Source: Saccharopolyspora_D taberi (GTDB lineage: Bacteria; Actinomycetota; Actinomycetes; Mycobacteriales; Pseudonocardiaceae). Taken from it: 64,000 nucleotides of DNA. The position numbers were made by a program, and so were the translations under genes. Location of the stretch: assembly GCF_039534165.1 (NCBI RefSeq), contig NZ_BAAAUX010000013.1, forward strand, positions 1 through 64,000, read 5' to 3'. The notes below the pieces were generated by a model, which made no database searches, was not told the DNA's origin, and worked only from the letters and a program-made list of their open reading frames with translations. Numbering within the stretch: the stretch's first letter is position 1; each line of letters starts with the position of its first letter. Positions 49,734-57,958 of this stretch are shown one piece after another.

Positions 49734-51670
49734 AGGCGATCCGGCTGGCATGGCTGGAGCTGCGGCGCTTCCGCGGACCGCTGCGGCGGTTGGTGCCGGT
49801 GGTGCTGATCCTGGTTCCGCTGCTCTACGGCGGGCTCTACCTGTGGTCGAACTGGGACCCCTACGGCAGGCTCGACACGGTCCCGGTGGCGGTGGTCAAC
49901 GCCGACCGGCCGGTGGACGCCAACGGCGAGCACATCGACGCGGGCGACCAGTTCGTCCGGCAGCTCAGGGCGAACCGCATCTTCGACTGGCACTTCACCG
50001 ACTCCGCCGACGCCCGCCGGGGGCTGGAGCACGGTCGCTACTACTTCACGATCGAGGTGCCGCCGGAGTTCAGCTCGAAGCTCGCCAGCGCCGCCGAGGC
50101 CGATCCGAAGCGGGCCGAGCTGCTGATCACCAAGAACGACGCGAACGGCTACATCGCCGGGATCATGGCCGACACGGTCAAGTCCGAGCTGCAGAACCAG
50201 ATCAACGCGGCCGCGCACGCGACCTACGCGCGGGCGCTCTACGGGGAGCTGGACCAGGCCAGGGAGAAGCTCCAGCTCGCGTCGCAGGCGTCGAAGGACC
50301 TGGTCAAGGGCACCGAGCTGAGCCAGCAGGGCACGGCGGCGATGACCAGGGGGCTGGGCGGGGTGCGGGACGGCGCGGGCCGGATCTCGCGCGGGGTCGG
50401 CGACATCTCGGAGGCCACCGCCGAACTGGACGCCAAGCTCGACGACGTCACCGACTTCACCGCCGATCGGCTGCCGGGCGCGGTCAACTCGCTGGTCAAC
50501 GCCAGCAGCACGGCGGTCAGCAGCCTCAGCTCGATCAAGACCGCGACCGGGTTCATCCGCGACCGCGCGGGGAGCGGCGTGGCCGATCTCGAAGAGCTGG
50601 GCCGGAAGTTCCCGGCGGTCGCCGAGGACGAGGTCTACAAGCGCGCGCTGGACAACGCGCGCAAGCTCGCCGACGCCACCGCGACCGCCGACAGCGACGC
50701 GCAGCAGGCGCTGCGCACGGCGCAGGACGCGAACAAGCAGGCCCTCGCGTTGCAGCGGGACATCGAGCCGTTGCAGAAGCACGTCCGGGAGAGCACGGCG
50801 CCGATGGACAAGCTGACCTCGGGTACCTCGGAGCTTTCCGGCGGAGCGAACGGGGTGACCAGCGGGCTGAGCACGCTGGTGGCCAGCAGCGGTGTCCTCA
50901 AGACGGGCGCCGACCAGCTCAACGACGGCGCCAAGCGGCTGGAGAACCTGATCAACGGTGGGCTGCAGCGGATCCCGCCGACGAACCCGACGCAGGTGGC
51001 CCACGCCGCCGACGTCCTCGGATCGCCGACGACGATCGAGACGGTCAACCTCAACCCGGCCAAGGTCTACGGGCGCGGCCTGGCGCCGTTCTTCTTCTCG
51101 ATCGCCCTGTGGGTGTTCGGGCTGTTCGCGTACCTGCTGCTCAAGCCGGTCAACACGCGCGCGCTGGCGAACCGGGTCGGCGCCGCGACGATCACCTTCG
51201 CCGGGTTCCTGCCCGCGGCGGCGCTGGGGATCATCGGCGGCATGGTGCTGTACGCGGCGGTCGACTTCGGGCTCGGGCTCCAGCCCGTGCACGTGCTGTG
51301 GACGCTCGGGCTGGTGGCTCTGGCAGCGACGGCGTTCGTGGCCATCGACCACTTCCTGCGCACCGCGCTGGGCGCCGTCGGTGATCTGCTGTCGCTGGTG
51401 CTGCTGATCGTCCAGCTCACCGCCAGCGGCGGCCTGTACCCGATGGAGACCACTCCGGCGCCGTTCCAGGCGATCCACCCGTACCTGCCGATGACCTACC
51501 TGGTCGACGGCCTGCGGGTGACGATCTCCGGCGGCCTGGAGGAGAACCTGCTGCGCGACGCGGTCGTGCTCGCCGGGTTCCTCGTGGTTTCGCTGTTCCT
51601 GACGACTTTCGCCGTGATGCGGCAGCGGACCTGGACCATCGGGAGGCTGCACCCGCAGTTGGAGCTCTGA
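49730..51670 (+). CDS. YhgE/Pip-type ABC-2 membrane protein
   Basis: 646 residues. The first helix (LVPVVLILVPLLYGGLYLW) leads to a long extracytoplasmic part (about 50-430): an N-terminal PVAVVNADRPVDANGEH domain and extended coiled-coil-like helices (ELSQQGTAAMTRGLGGVRDG and similar). Five or six C-terminal helices follow, with LTASGGLYPMETTPAPFQAI. This is the YhgE/Pip plan, related to phage-infection protein and to type VII-associated proteins. It may move an unknown envelope substrate. Translationally coupled to the degenerate ATPase. Confidence 0.9.
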   Translation: MKAIRLAWLELRRFRGPLRRLVPVVLILVPLLYGGLYLWSNWDPYGRLDTVPVAVVNADRPVDANGEHIDAGDQFVRQLRANRIFDWHFTDSADARRGLEHGRYYFTIEVPPEFSSKLASAAEADPKRAELLITKNDANGYIAGIMADTVKSELQNQINAAAHATYARALYGELDQAREKLQLASQASKDLVKGTELSQQGTAAMTRGLGGVRDGAGRISRGVGDISEATAELDAKLDDVTDFTADRLPGAVNSLVNASSTAVSSLSSIKTATGFIRDRAGSGVADLEELGRKFPAVAEDEVYKRALDNARKLADATATADSDAQQALRTAQDANKQALALQRDIEPLQKHVRESTAPMDKLTSGTSELSGGANGVTSGLSTLVASSGVLKTGADQLNDGAKRLENLINGGLQRIPPTNPTQVAHAADVLGSPTTIETVNLNPAKVYGRGLAPFFFSIALWVFGLFAYLLLKPVNTRALANRVGAATITFAGFLPAAALGIIGGMVLYAAVDFGLGLQPVHVLWTLGLVALAATAFVAIDHFLRTALGAVGDLLSLVLLIVQLTASGGLYPMETTPAPFQAIHPYLPMTYLVDGLRVTISGGLEENLLRDAVVLAGFLVVSLFLTTFAVMRQRTWTIGRLHPQLEL

Positions 51671-51692
51671 GCACGGCTCGATCGACCGCGCG

Positions 51693-51740
51693 CGGTATTT
51701 CTATACCGGCAACCGGTACAGTGCCGGTATAGAAATACCG
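51693..51740. promoter_or_regulatory. 18-bp perfect inverted repeat upstream of map
   Basis: CGGTATTTCTATACCGGC (51693-51710) is repeated inverted and without mismatch at 51723-51740, with a 12-bp spacer containing ACCGGT. Each arm is itself a 6-4-6 palindrome (CGGTAT TTCT ATACCG). This looks like two identical operators 30 bp apart, ending 24 bases before the aminopeptidase start, or a strong RNA hairpin. Confidence 0.75.
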
Positions 51741-51764
51741 ACACACCGAGCAAGTGAGGTACTC

Positions 51765-52550
51765 GTGATCGAGCTGAAGACGCCCGCGGAGGTCCAACGG
51801 ATGCACGTGGCCGGGCGTTTCGTGGCCGAGGTGCTCTCCGAGGTCGGCGAGCTCGCCGACGTGGGCGTCAACCTCCTCGACCTGGAGCACCACGTTCGCG
51901 GCATGATCAAGCAGCGCGGGGCGGAGTCGTGCTACTGGGACTACGCGCCGTCCTTCGGCCGGGGCCCGTTCCGCAACGTCATCTGCCTGTCGGTAAACGA
52001 CGCCGTCCTGCACGGGCTGCCCCACGACTACGCGCTGCGCGATGGCGACGTGCTCACCGCGGACCTCGCGGTCAGCGTCGACGGCTGGGTGGCCGACTCG
52101 GCACGCACGGTCGTCGTCGGGACCGCCGCCGAGGAGGACCTGCGGATCATCCGCGCCACAGAGGAAGCGCTGGAGGCGGCGATCGAGGTGGCGCGTCCGG
52201 GCAACCGCCTTGGCGACATCTCCGCGGCCATCTGGGCGGTGGCCCGCGACTACGGCTATCCGGTCAACGACGAGTACGGCGGCCACGGCCTCGGCCGCAC
52301 CATGCACGAGGGGCCCCACGTCCCGAACAGGGGCCGGGCGGGGCGCGGCCTCACGCTCCGGCCGGGGCTGACCCTCGCGCTGGAACCCTGGTTCGCCCGC
52401 ACGACCGACCGGATCGTGCACGACGCCGACGGCTGGACCATCCGGTCGGCCGACGGCTCGCGCACGGCGCATTCCGAGCACACGGTCGCCATCACCGAGG
52501 ACGCCGCCTTGGTGCTCACCCGGCGCGAATCGGAAACCCAGCGGCCGTAG
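51765..52550 (+). CDS. map: Type I methionine aminopeptidase
   Basis: 261 residues of the M24 pita-bread fold. Metal ligands and active-site residues: His in AVLHGLPHDY, two Asp in TADLAVSVDGWVADSART, His in GGHGLGRTMHEGPHVPN, Glu in TLALEPWF and Glu in HSEHTVAI. It removes the initiator Met from new proteins. It lacks the N-terminal zinc-finger/SH3 extension of some actinobacterial paralogues. The GTG has GTGAGG six bases upstream. Placement behind a large operator-like repeat suggests it is a regulated, second copy. Confidence 0.92.
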   Translation: MIELKTPAEVQRMHVAGRFVAEVLSEVGELADVGVNLLDLEHHVRGMIKQRGAESCYWDYAPSFGRGPFRNVICLSVNDAVLHGLPHDYALRDGDVLTADLAVSVDGWVADSARTVVVGTAAEEDLRIIRATEEALEAAIEVARPGNRLGDISAAIWAVARDYGYPVNDEYGGHGLGRTMHEGPHVPNRGRAGRGLTLRPGLTLALEPWFARTTDRIVHDADGWTIRSADGSRTAHSEHTVAITEDAALVLTRRESETQRP

Positions 52551-52682
52551 TGCTGTTTCCGCGCTGATTTATTGAATTGCCAGGAACTGTTGAGTTCGAA
52601 AAAGCGGTGTTCTCCGGTTGTTCGATGTTCACCGGCTCTTTTCCGGGCCGGGCTCGTTGGCGACAGTGGCCCGGACGCGGGC

Positions 52683-52688
52683 TAGGCT
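52683..52688 (+). promoter_or_regulatory. mhuD: -10 element of leaderless mhuD
   Basis: TAGGCT ends 6 bases before the mhuD ATG at 52695; no ribosome site lies between. Confidence 0.5.
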
Positions 52689-52694
52689 GGCGGT

Positions 52695-52997
52695 ATGGCA
52701 GTTGTGAAGATCAACGCGATCGAGGTTCCCGAGGGCAAGGGCCCCGAGCTGGAGAAGCGGTTCGCCGACCGGCACGGTTCGGTGGACGACGCGCCGGGCT
52801 TCCTGGGCTTCGAGCTCCTGCGCCCGGTCGGCGGCGAGACCCGGTACTTCGTCTACACCAAGTGGGAGACCGAGGAGGACTTCCAGAACTGGGCCAAGGG
52901 CGGCGCGAAGGAGGCGCACGCCCGCGAGAGCAAGAACCCGGTGGCCACCGGCGCGAACCTGCTGGAGTTCGAGCTGGTCCTGGAAAGCCACAAGTGA
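52695..52997 (+). CDS. mhuD: MhuD-type heme-degrading monooxygenase
   Basis: 100 residues of the ABM ferredoxin-like fold, closely resembling M. tuberculosis MhuD (Rv3592): MAVVKINAIEVPEGKGPELE, then APGFLGFELLRPVGGE. The heme-site residues line up: Asn7, Trp66 and His75 (KEAHARES). MhuD opens heme without release of CO, freeing iron. The gene stands in the conserved block after mutY, as in mycobacteria. A leaderless promoter precedes it and a strong hairpin follows. Confidence 0.93.
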   Translation: MAVVKINAIEVPEGKGPELEKRFADRHGSVDDAPGFLGFELLRPVGGETRYFVYTKWETEEDFQNWAKGGAKEAHARESKNPVATGANLLEFELVLESHK

Positions 52998-53004
52998 CGG
53001 TCTG

Positions 53005-53043
53005 CCCTGCGGCCCGGGCCCGCGCTCGGCCCGGGCCGCAGGG
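53005..53043 (+). terminator. Hairpin terminator after mhuD
   Basis: A perfect 16-bp stem CCCTGCGGCCCGGGCC / GGCCCGGGCCGCAGGG with loop CGCGCTC, eight bases after the stop. Confidence 0.8.
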
Positions 53044-53088
53044 CCGCATCCCGCGCCCTTCGCGCTGATCACGCCGCGCCACCTGGGC

Positions 53089-53155
53089 CCTGATCGAGCC
53101 CTGCGGCCGGGCCCTGATCGAGCCCCGCAGCCGGACACTGATCGACCCGCACGTC
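53089..53155. repeat. 24-bp tandem repeats
   Basis: CCTGATCGAGCCCTGCGGCC-type units of 24 bp at 53089 and 53113, with a shorter third (ACTGATCGACCCGCACGTCGG) at 53137 and a diverged one before them near 53064. They are noncoding. Confidence 0.6.
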
Positions 53156-53409
53156 GGGCCGGCTCCCGCGCCGAACGCGGATTCCCCCAGCGCGCATTTC
53201 GCGCGATCTTCCCCCACTCACTGCGGTCCCGCACGGCCCGATCCGTTCTGCCCGCGTTTCACCCTGTGCAATGCGGGAATTATTGGTGTAGACCAATGGC
53301 CGCAACTTGAGCCGCTGAACAGCCGAATTCCGTCCGCATTCCGGTGAGCCCGGATTAGCCTCCTGTCGTCTTCGCTGATCAACCACCACGAAGAAATCGG
53401 GAGACGACC

Positions 53410-54816
53410 ATGACGTGGAGCAGGAGAGCATTCTTGGGCGGAATCGGCGTCGCCGCCGCTGCCACCTTCGCCGGCCGGACCGCCCCGAGGGCCACCGCCG
53501 CACCCGCCGTCGACTGGGAGGCGCTGCGGGCGAACCTCGGCGGACAGCTGTTCCTGCCCGGCGAACCCGGTTTCGACACCGCCCGGCTTCCCTTCAACAA
53601 GCTGTACGACTCGAACATCCCGGCCGCCGTGGCGCGGTGCGCTTCCGTCGCCGACGTCCAGGCGTGTCTCGACGCGGCGGGAACCCGCGTGCCGCTGGCC
53701 GCCCGCAGCGGCGGCCACAGCTACGCCGGCTACTCCGTCCCGCCGGACGGGCTCGTGGTGGACGTGGCGGATCTGTCCGCAGTGGACGTCCAGGGCGACC
53801 TGGTGACGGTCGGCGCGGGCGCCAGGATCGGCGACGTCTACACCGCGGTCGCCGGGGCCGGGCGGGCGCTGCCCGGCGGGACGTGCAGCAGCGTCGGCGT
53901 CTCGGGCCTGACCCTCGGCGGCGGAATCGGCGTGCTGACCCGCAAGTACGGCCTCACCTGCGACCACCTGACCGCCGCCGAGGTCGTCACCGCCGACGGC
54001 CATGTGCGCACTGCCTCCCCAGGCAGCGAACCCGACCTGTTCTGGGCCTTACGCGGTGGCGGCGGCGGGAACTTCGGCATCGTCACGTCGATGACCTTCC
54101 GGACCGACCCGGCGCCCGGGGTCACGGTCTTCTCGCTGCCGTTCGGCACCGGTGCGCCGGCGGCGGTGCTCGGCGCGTGGCAGTCGTGGATCGCCGCCGC
54201 GCCGCCGGAGATGTGGGCGAACGTGCTGCTGTTCGGCGGCCCCCAGCCGGAGATCCGGATCGGCGGCTGCTTCGTCGGCGGCGCGCCGGAGGCCACCGCC
54301 CTGCTCGACGACCTCGTCCGCCGCGCGGGCGTCGAGGTGCCCGACCGGATGGTGCGCGAGACGACCTACCTCGAAGCGATGCGGCACTTCGGCACCGACG
54401 GCTCCCGCGGCGCGTACGTCGCGTCCTCCCGGATCATCGGCGCCCCGGCCGATCCGGACGCGGTCGTGGAGCTGAGCAGGAAGCACCCGGGCAGCCTGCT
54501 GATCATCGACCCGCTGGGCGGCGCGGTGTCCGAAGTGGACTCGACGGCGACCGCGTTCCCGCACCGCGACGCGCTGGCCGCGGTGCAGGTCTACGCGGAC
54601 ACGACGGTCGAGGACGAGCCCGCGACGCGGGCGATGGTGCACGAGATGGTGACCGCGCTCGAAGGCATGGGCGTCGGCAACGGGTACGTGAACTACATCG
54701 ACCCGGACCTGCCGAACTGGCAGCAGGCGTACTACGGGCCGAACCTGGCGCGGCTCCAAGGGGTTTCGCGCACGTTCGACCCGCAGGGCGTGTTCCGCTT
54801 CCCGCAATCGGTCTGA
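53410..54816 (+). CDS. Tat-exported BBE-type FAD-linked oxidoreductase
   Basis: 468 residues. A twin-arginine signal (SRRAFLGGIGVAAAATFAG) is followed by a PCMH-type FAD domain and a C-terminal BBE motif (NYIDPDLPNWQQAYYGPNLA). His103 in RSGGHSYAGYS and Cys159 in LPGGTCSSVGVSG match the two attachment points of bicovalent FAD in glucooligosaccharide-oxidase relatives. It is likely an extracellular sugar or alcohol oxidase; the substrate is unknown. It is a single gene, convergent with the next with 38 bp between. Confidence 0.92.
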   Translation: MTWSRRAFLGGIGVAAAATFAGRTAPRATAAPAVDWEALRANLGGQLFLPGEPGFDTARLPFNKLYDSNIPAAVARCASVADVQACLDAAGTRVPLAARSGGHSYAGYSVPPDGLVVDVADLSAVDVQGDLVTVGAGARIGDVYTAVAGAGRALPGGTCSSVGVSGLTLGGGIGVLTRKYGLTCDHLTAAEVVTADGHVRTASPGSEPDLFWALRGGGGGNFGIVTSMTFRTDPAPGVTVFSLPFGTGAPAAVLGAWQSWIAAAPPEMWANVLLFGGPQPEIRIGGCFVGGAPEATALLDDLVRRAGVEVPDRMVRETTYLEAMRHFGTDGSRGAYVASSRIIGAPADPDAVVELSRKHPGSLLIIDPLGGAVSEVDSTATAFPHRDALAAVQVYADTTVEDEPATRAMVHEMVTALEGMGVGNGYVNYIDPDLPNWQQAYYGPNLARLQGVSRTFDPQGVFRFPQSV

Positions 54817-54854
54817 GGGAACCGCCAAGCAGGACGAGTCTGCGAATCCAGGTC

Positions 54855-55853
54855 TCAGCCCGGCACGACGACGTGGGCCAGCACGGCCCGGTGGTCGGCC
54901 CCGGCGACCTCGAACGTCCGGTAGTCCTGCACCGCGATCCCGTCGCTGATCAGCACGTGGTCGATGGTCACCGGCGGCGGAGCGAGCCAGGTGTCCCGGA
55001 CCGGCCAGGTCGGGCTGAGCCCGGAACCGGTGATCGCCGCCGCGTCGCGGTAGCCGCGGGTCAGCAGGGCGCCCAGCGGGCTGTGGTCGAGGGTGGCGTT
55101 GAAGTCGCCGGCCAGTACGCGGGGCGTCTTCCCCGCGTGCGGCAGGGCGTTCAGCTCCCGCACCCAGTCGCCGTTGGAGTCCGAACCGACCGGGATCACC
55201 GGGTGCACGGCCACCACTTCCACGTCCCGCGGCCCCGGAACGTCGACCAGCGCCGAGGGCTGGCGCATCGTCGTCGGCGGCACGAGCGAGAGCTCCCGCA
55301 GCGGGAAGCGCGACGCGATCCCGCTGCCTTCAGCGCCGGCGTGGTCCTGGAAGACCCGGTGCGGCAGCAGCGAGCGCAGCCCGGCCGCGTCCAGCGCCTC
55401 GACCTCGTCCGGGGTGAGCTCCTGGAGGCTGAGCACGTCGACCTGGTTGTCGCGCACCAGCTCGACCACGCGGACCGGGTCGGCCTCTCCGAAGTAGAGG
55501 TTCGCCGACAGCACCCGCAGCGGGACGCCCTGGACCGGCGTCGGCGAGTCCGGGATCGCGCGCGGGACGACGGTCGTCACCAGCGCCACCGCGACCGCGC
55601 CGACCACCAGCGCGGTCAGCCAGCGGCGCAGCACCAGCGCCAGCAGGGTCACCACCAGCCCGAGCGGGACCGCGTACGGGGTGAGCGCGACCAGCGCGGC
55701 GGTGTACCGGTTGGAGTCCAGGTCGGCCAGCGGCAGCGCGGCCCAGGCGACGAACCCCGACCCGAGCACCACCAGCAGCGCCGTGACCTTCGCGGACTTG
55801 CGCCGCACCGGCGGCTGCTCGGCCGGTTCGAGCTCGGTGAGCGTCTGGTCCAC
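54855..55853 (-). CDS. Membrane protein with endonuclease/exonuclease/phosphatase domain
   Basis: 332 residues. Three N-terminal transmembrane helices (ALLVVLGSGFVAWAALPLA, YAVPLGLVVTLLALVL, LTALVVGAVAVALVTTVVP) precede an EEP-fold domain. Its metal and catalytic residues are in VLSANLYFGEADP (Asn), LSLQELTPDE (Glu), RVLAGDFNATLDHS (Asp-x-Asn), TIDHVLIS (Asp-His) and GADHRAVLA. The domain faces outside by the helix count, so a secreted-type phosphodiesterase or nuclease activity is possible. The GTG start has GGGGGAGAT upstream. It diverges from the drrAB pair across a palindrome. Confidence 0.88.
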   Translation of the reverse strand: MDQTLTELEPAEQPPVRRKSAKVTALLVVLGSGFVAWAALPLADLDSNRYTAALVALTPYAVPLGLVVTLLALVLRRWLTALVVGAVAVALVTTVVPRAIPDSPTPVQGVPLRVLSANLYFGEADPVRVVELVRDNQVDVLSLQELTPDEVEALDAAGLRSLLPHRVFQDHAGAEGSGIASRFPLRELSLVPPTTMRQPSALVDVPGPRDVEVVAVHPVIPVGSDSNGDWVRELNALPHAGKTPRVLAGDFNATLDHSPLGALLTRGYRDAAAITGSGLSPTWPVRDTWLAPPPVTIDHVLISDGIAVQDYRTFEVAGADHRAVLAHVVVPG

Positions 55854-55861
55854 ATCTCCCC

Positions 55862-55878
55862 CTGTCAGCCGCTGACAG
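55862..55878. promoter_or_regulatory. 17-bp palindrome in the EEP-drrA divergent gap
   Basis: CTGTCAGCCGCTGACAG is perfect with 8-bp arms around one C. A half-site CTGTCAGC recurs at about 55903 and TGTCAGCA near 55926. This looks like an operator for the exporter or the divergent gene, though no regulator gene is adjacent. Confidence 0.5.
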
Positions 55879-55975
55879 CTCGTGTCATCCGGGTCACCCA
55901 GCCTGTCAGCGCGCTGTGCGCCCGATGTCAGCAGTCCCCCCGAAAGTAGGACGCAGTGCCCGACAGGGAGGTTTC

Positions 55976-56929
55976 ATGTCATTCGCGATCCAGGCAGAGG
56001 GCCTGGTCAAACGCTTCGGCGACACCACCGCGCTCGCCGGGATCGACCTCGAGGTGCCCACCGGCACGATCCTCGGGGTGCTCGGCCCGAACGGCGCGGG
56101 CAAGACCACGGCGGTGCGGATCCTGGCGACCCTGCTGCGGCCCGACGCCGGGCGGGCCGTCGTCGCCGGGCACGACGTGGCGCGCGAACCCGTCTCGGTC
56201 CGCGCCCGGATCGGGCTCACCGGCCAGTACGCCTCGGTCGACGAGGAGCTGAGCGGGCTGGAGAACCTGGTGCTCATCGGCAGGCTGCTGGAGCTTTCGC
56301 GCCGGGACGCGCGGGCGCGCGCGACCGAGCTGCTCGAACGCTTCGACCTCACCGACGCCGCGAGCCGGGCGATCCGCACCTACTCCGGCGGCATGCGCCG
56401 CAGGCTCGACCTGGCCGCCAGCCTGGTCGGCCGCCCGGACGTGCTGTACCTGGACGAGCCGACCACCGGACTGGACCCGCGCAGCCGCAACCAGGTGTGG
56501 GACCTGGTCCGCACCCTGTCCGACGAGGGCGTGACGGTGCTGCTGACCACCCAGTACCTGGAGGAGGCCGACCAGCTGGCGGACCGGATCAGCGTGATCG
56601 ACCGGGGCCGCGTGGTCGCCGACGGCCGCGCCGACGAGCTCAAGCGGCGCACCGGCGGCCAGACGCTCCAGGTCCGCCCGTCCGACCTGTCCGACCTGCC
56701 GGTGGTGCGCGGCCTGCTCGCCGAGCTGACCGACGCCGCGCCGCACGTCGACGAGGACACCGGGCTGCTGACCGCGCCGGTCGACGACCCGGTGCTGCTG
56801 TCCACGCTGGTCCGCAGGCTCGACGACGCCGGGATCACGGCCGACGAGCTGGCGCTGCGGCTGCCCAGCCTGGACGAGGTCTTCCTCGCGATCACCGGCC
56901 AGCCGACCTCCGAGGAGAACGCCGCATGA
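55976..56929 (+). CDS. DrrA-type multidrug ABC exporter ATPase
   Basis: 317 residues. Walker A GPNGAGKTTAVRIL, Q-loop GLTGQYASVDEELSG, signature YSGGMRRRLDLAASL, Walker B VLYLDEPTTGLDPRSR, H-loop switch VLLTTQYLEEADQLAD, with Gln where the H-loop His usually stands. This Gln and the C-terminal domain ending LPSLDEVFLAITGQP are the marks of the daunorubicin-resistance (DrrA) family. ATG 55976 has GGGAGG upstream. The gene overlaps the permease by four bases (ATGA). Energises export of an unknown hydrophobic compound. Confidence 0.93.
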   Translation: MSFAIQAEGLVKRFGDTTALAGIDLEVPTGTILGVLGPNGAGKTTAVRILATLLRPDAGRAVVAGHDVAREPVSVRARIGLTGQYASVDEELSGLENLVLIGRLLELSRRDARARATELLERFDLTDAASRAIRTYSGGMRRRLDLAASLVGRPDVLYLDEPTTGLDPRSRNQVWDLVRTLSDEGVTVLLTTQYLEEADQLADRISVIDRGRVVADGRADELKRRTGGQTLQVRPSDLSDLPVVRGLLAELTDAAPHVDEDTGLLTAPVDDPVLLSTLVRRLDDAGITADELALRLPSLDEVFLAITGQPTSEENAA

Positions 56930-57750
56930 CCACGACCCTGGAAGCACCCGCCCCGGCGGCCACCGCCGCGCCACCCACCCGCATCGGGCCGCTGCGCACG
57001 ATCCGGCACGGGCTGACGCTGGCCGGGCGCAGCATCCTCAAGATCCGCAAGTCGCCCGCGGGCCTGCTCGACGTCACGCTCCAGCCGATCCTGTTCCTGG
57101 TCATGTTCGTCTACCTGTTCGGCGGCGCGATCAACCACGGCGACACCACCGGCTACCTGCACATCACGCTGCCCGGCGTGCTGGCGATGAACATGGTCTT
57201 CGCCAGCCTGGGCACCGGCATGCAGCTCAACACCGACATCACCAAGGGCGTGTTCGACCGGTTCCGCAGCCTGCCGGTGGCCCGTTCCGCGCCGCTGATC
57301 GGCGCCGTGCTCGGCGACGTCGTGCGGTACCTGGTGTCGATCGCGGTGCTGCTGCTGGTGGCGACCCTGATGGGCTTCCGGATCCGGACCGACGTGGCGT
57401 CGGTGGCGCTGGCGATCGTGGTGGTGATCGCGTTCGCGCTGGCCATGTGCTGGATCTCGGTGTTCCTGGGCATGCTGGTCAAGAGCCCGCAGGCGCTGCC
57501 CGGCGTGGCGATGTCGTTCATGTTCCCGCTGACCATGGGCAGCAACGTGTTCGTGCCCACCGAGACCATGCCCGGCTGGTTGCAGGCGTGGAACTCGGTC
57601 AACCCGGTCACCAAGCTCGCCGACACCGCGCGCGGGCTGATGATCGGCGGACCGGTCGCCGGGCCGCTGACCGCGACCCTGATCTGGATGGTCGTGCTGG
57701 TCGCGGTCTTCTTCCCGCTGGCCATGTGGGCCTACCGCCGCCGGGTCTGA
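56926..57750 (+). CDS. DrrB-type ABC-2 exporter permease
   Basis: 274 residues with six predicted helices. ABC-2 features: ILFLVMFVYLFGGAIN, NTDITKGVFDRFRSLPVARS (the cytoplasmic coupling loop) and the end MPGWLQAWNSVNPVTKLAD. It pairs with the preceding ATPase, to which it is translationally coupled. In producers such pairs give self-resistance; no antibiotic cluster is seen here, so a general efflux role is as likely. Confidence 0.93.
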   Translation: MTTTLEAPAPAATAAPPTRIGPLRTIRHGLTLAGRSILKIRKSPAGLLDVTLQPILFLVMFVYLFGGAINHGDTTGYLHITLPGVLAMNMVFASLGTGMQLNTDITKGVFDRFRSLPVARSAPLIGAVLGDVVRYLVSIAVLLLVATLMGFRIRTDVASVALAIVVVIAFALAMCWISVFLGMLVKSPQALPGVAMSFMFPLTMGSNVFVPTETMPGWLQAWNSVNPVTKLADTARGLMIGGPVAGPLTATLIWMVVLVAVFFPLAMWAYRRRV

Positions 57751-57762
57751 CCCGGCGCCCCG

Positions 57763-57838
57763 GCCGCCGGTGCGATTCGGGGCGCACCGGCGGCGGTCCG
57801 GGCGGGCTCTCCCCACGGGGAACGGGGAGGGCCCGCCC
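57763..57838 (+). terminator. Two hairpins in tandem after the exporter operon
   Basis: GCCGCCGGTGCG / CGCACCGGCGGC (57763-57794, 8-base loop) is followed by GGGCGGGCTCTCCCC / GGGGAGGGCCCGCCC (57800-57838, one G-U). Both lie within 90 bases of the stop. Confidence 0.75.
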
Positions 57839-57958
57839 CCGGCGCGAATTGTCTCGGCGGCCCGAATGGCCGGTGCGTCCTACACTGCCGGTGTCGATTG
57901 ACAATTCGGGACGAGCGGGTTCACCGCGGTCTCGTGCTATTCGGGCGGGGGTGGACCG

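Larger units (their letters stand above)
52998..53409. other. Intergenic region between mhuD and the BBE gene
   Basis: 412 bp with the mhuD terminator (53005-53043), short tandem repeats around 53060-53155, and an AT-richer patch (about 53270-53350) that probably holds the promoter of the flavoprotein gene. No gene is supported. Confidence 0.5.

Noticed and set aside
53218..54003. Minus-strand frame opposite the start of the BBE gene
   Set aside because: Shadow of the Tat signal and FAD domain on the plus strand.
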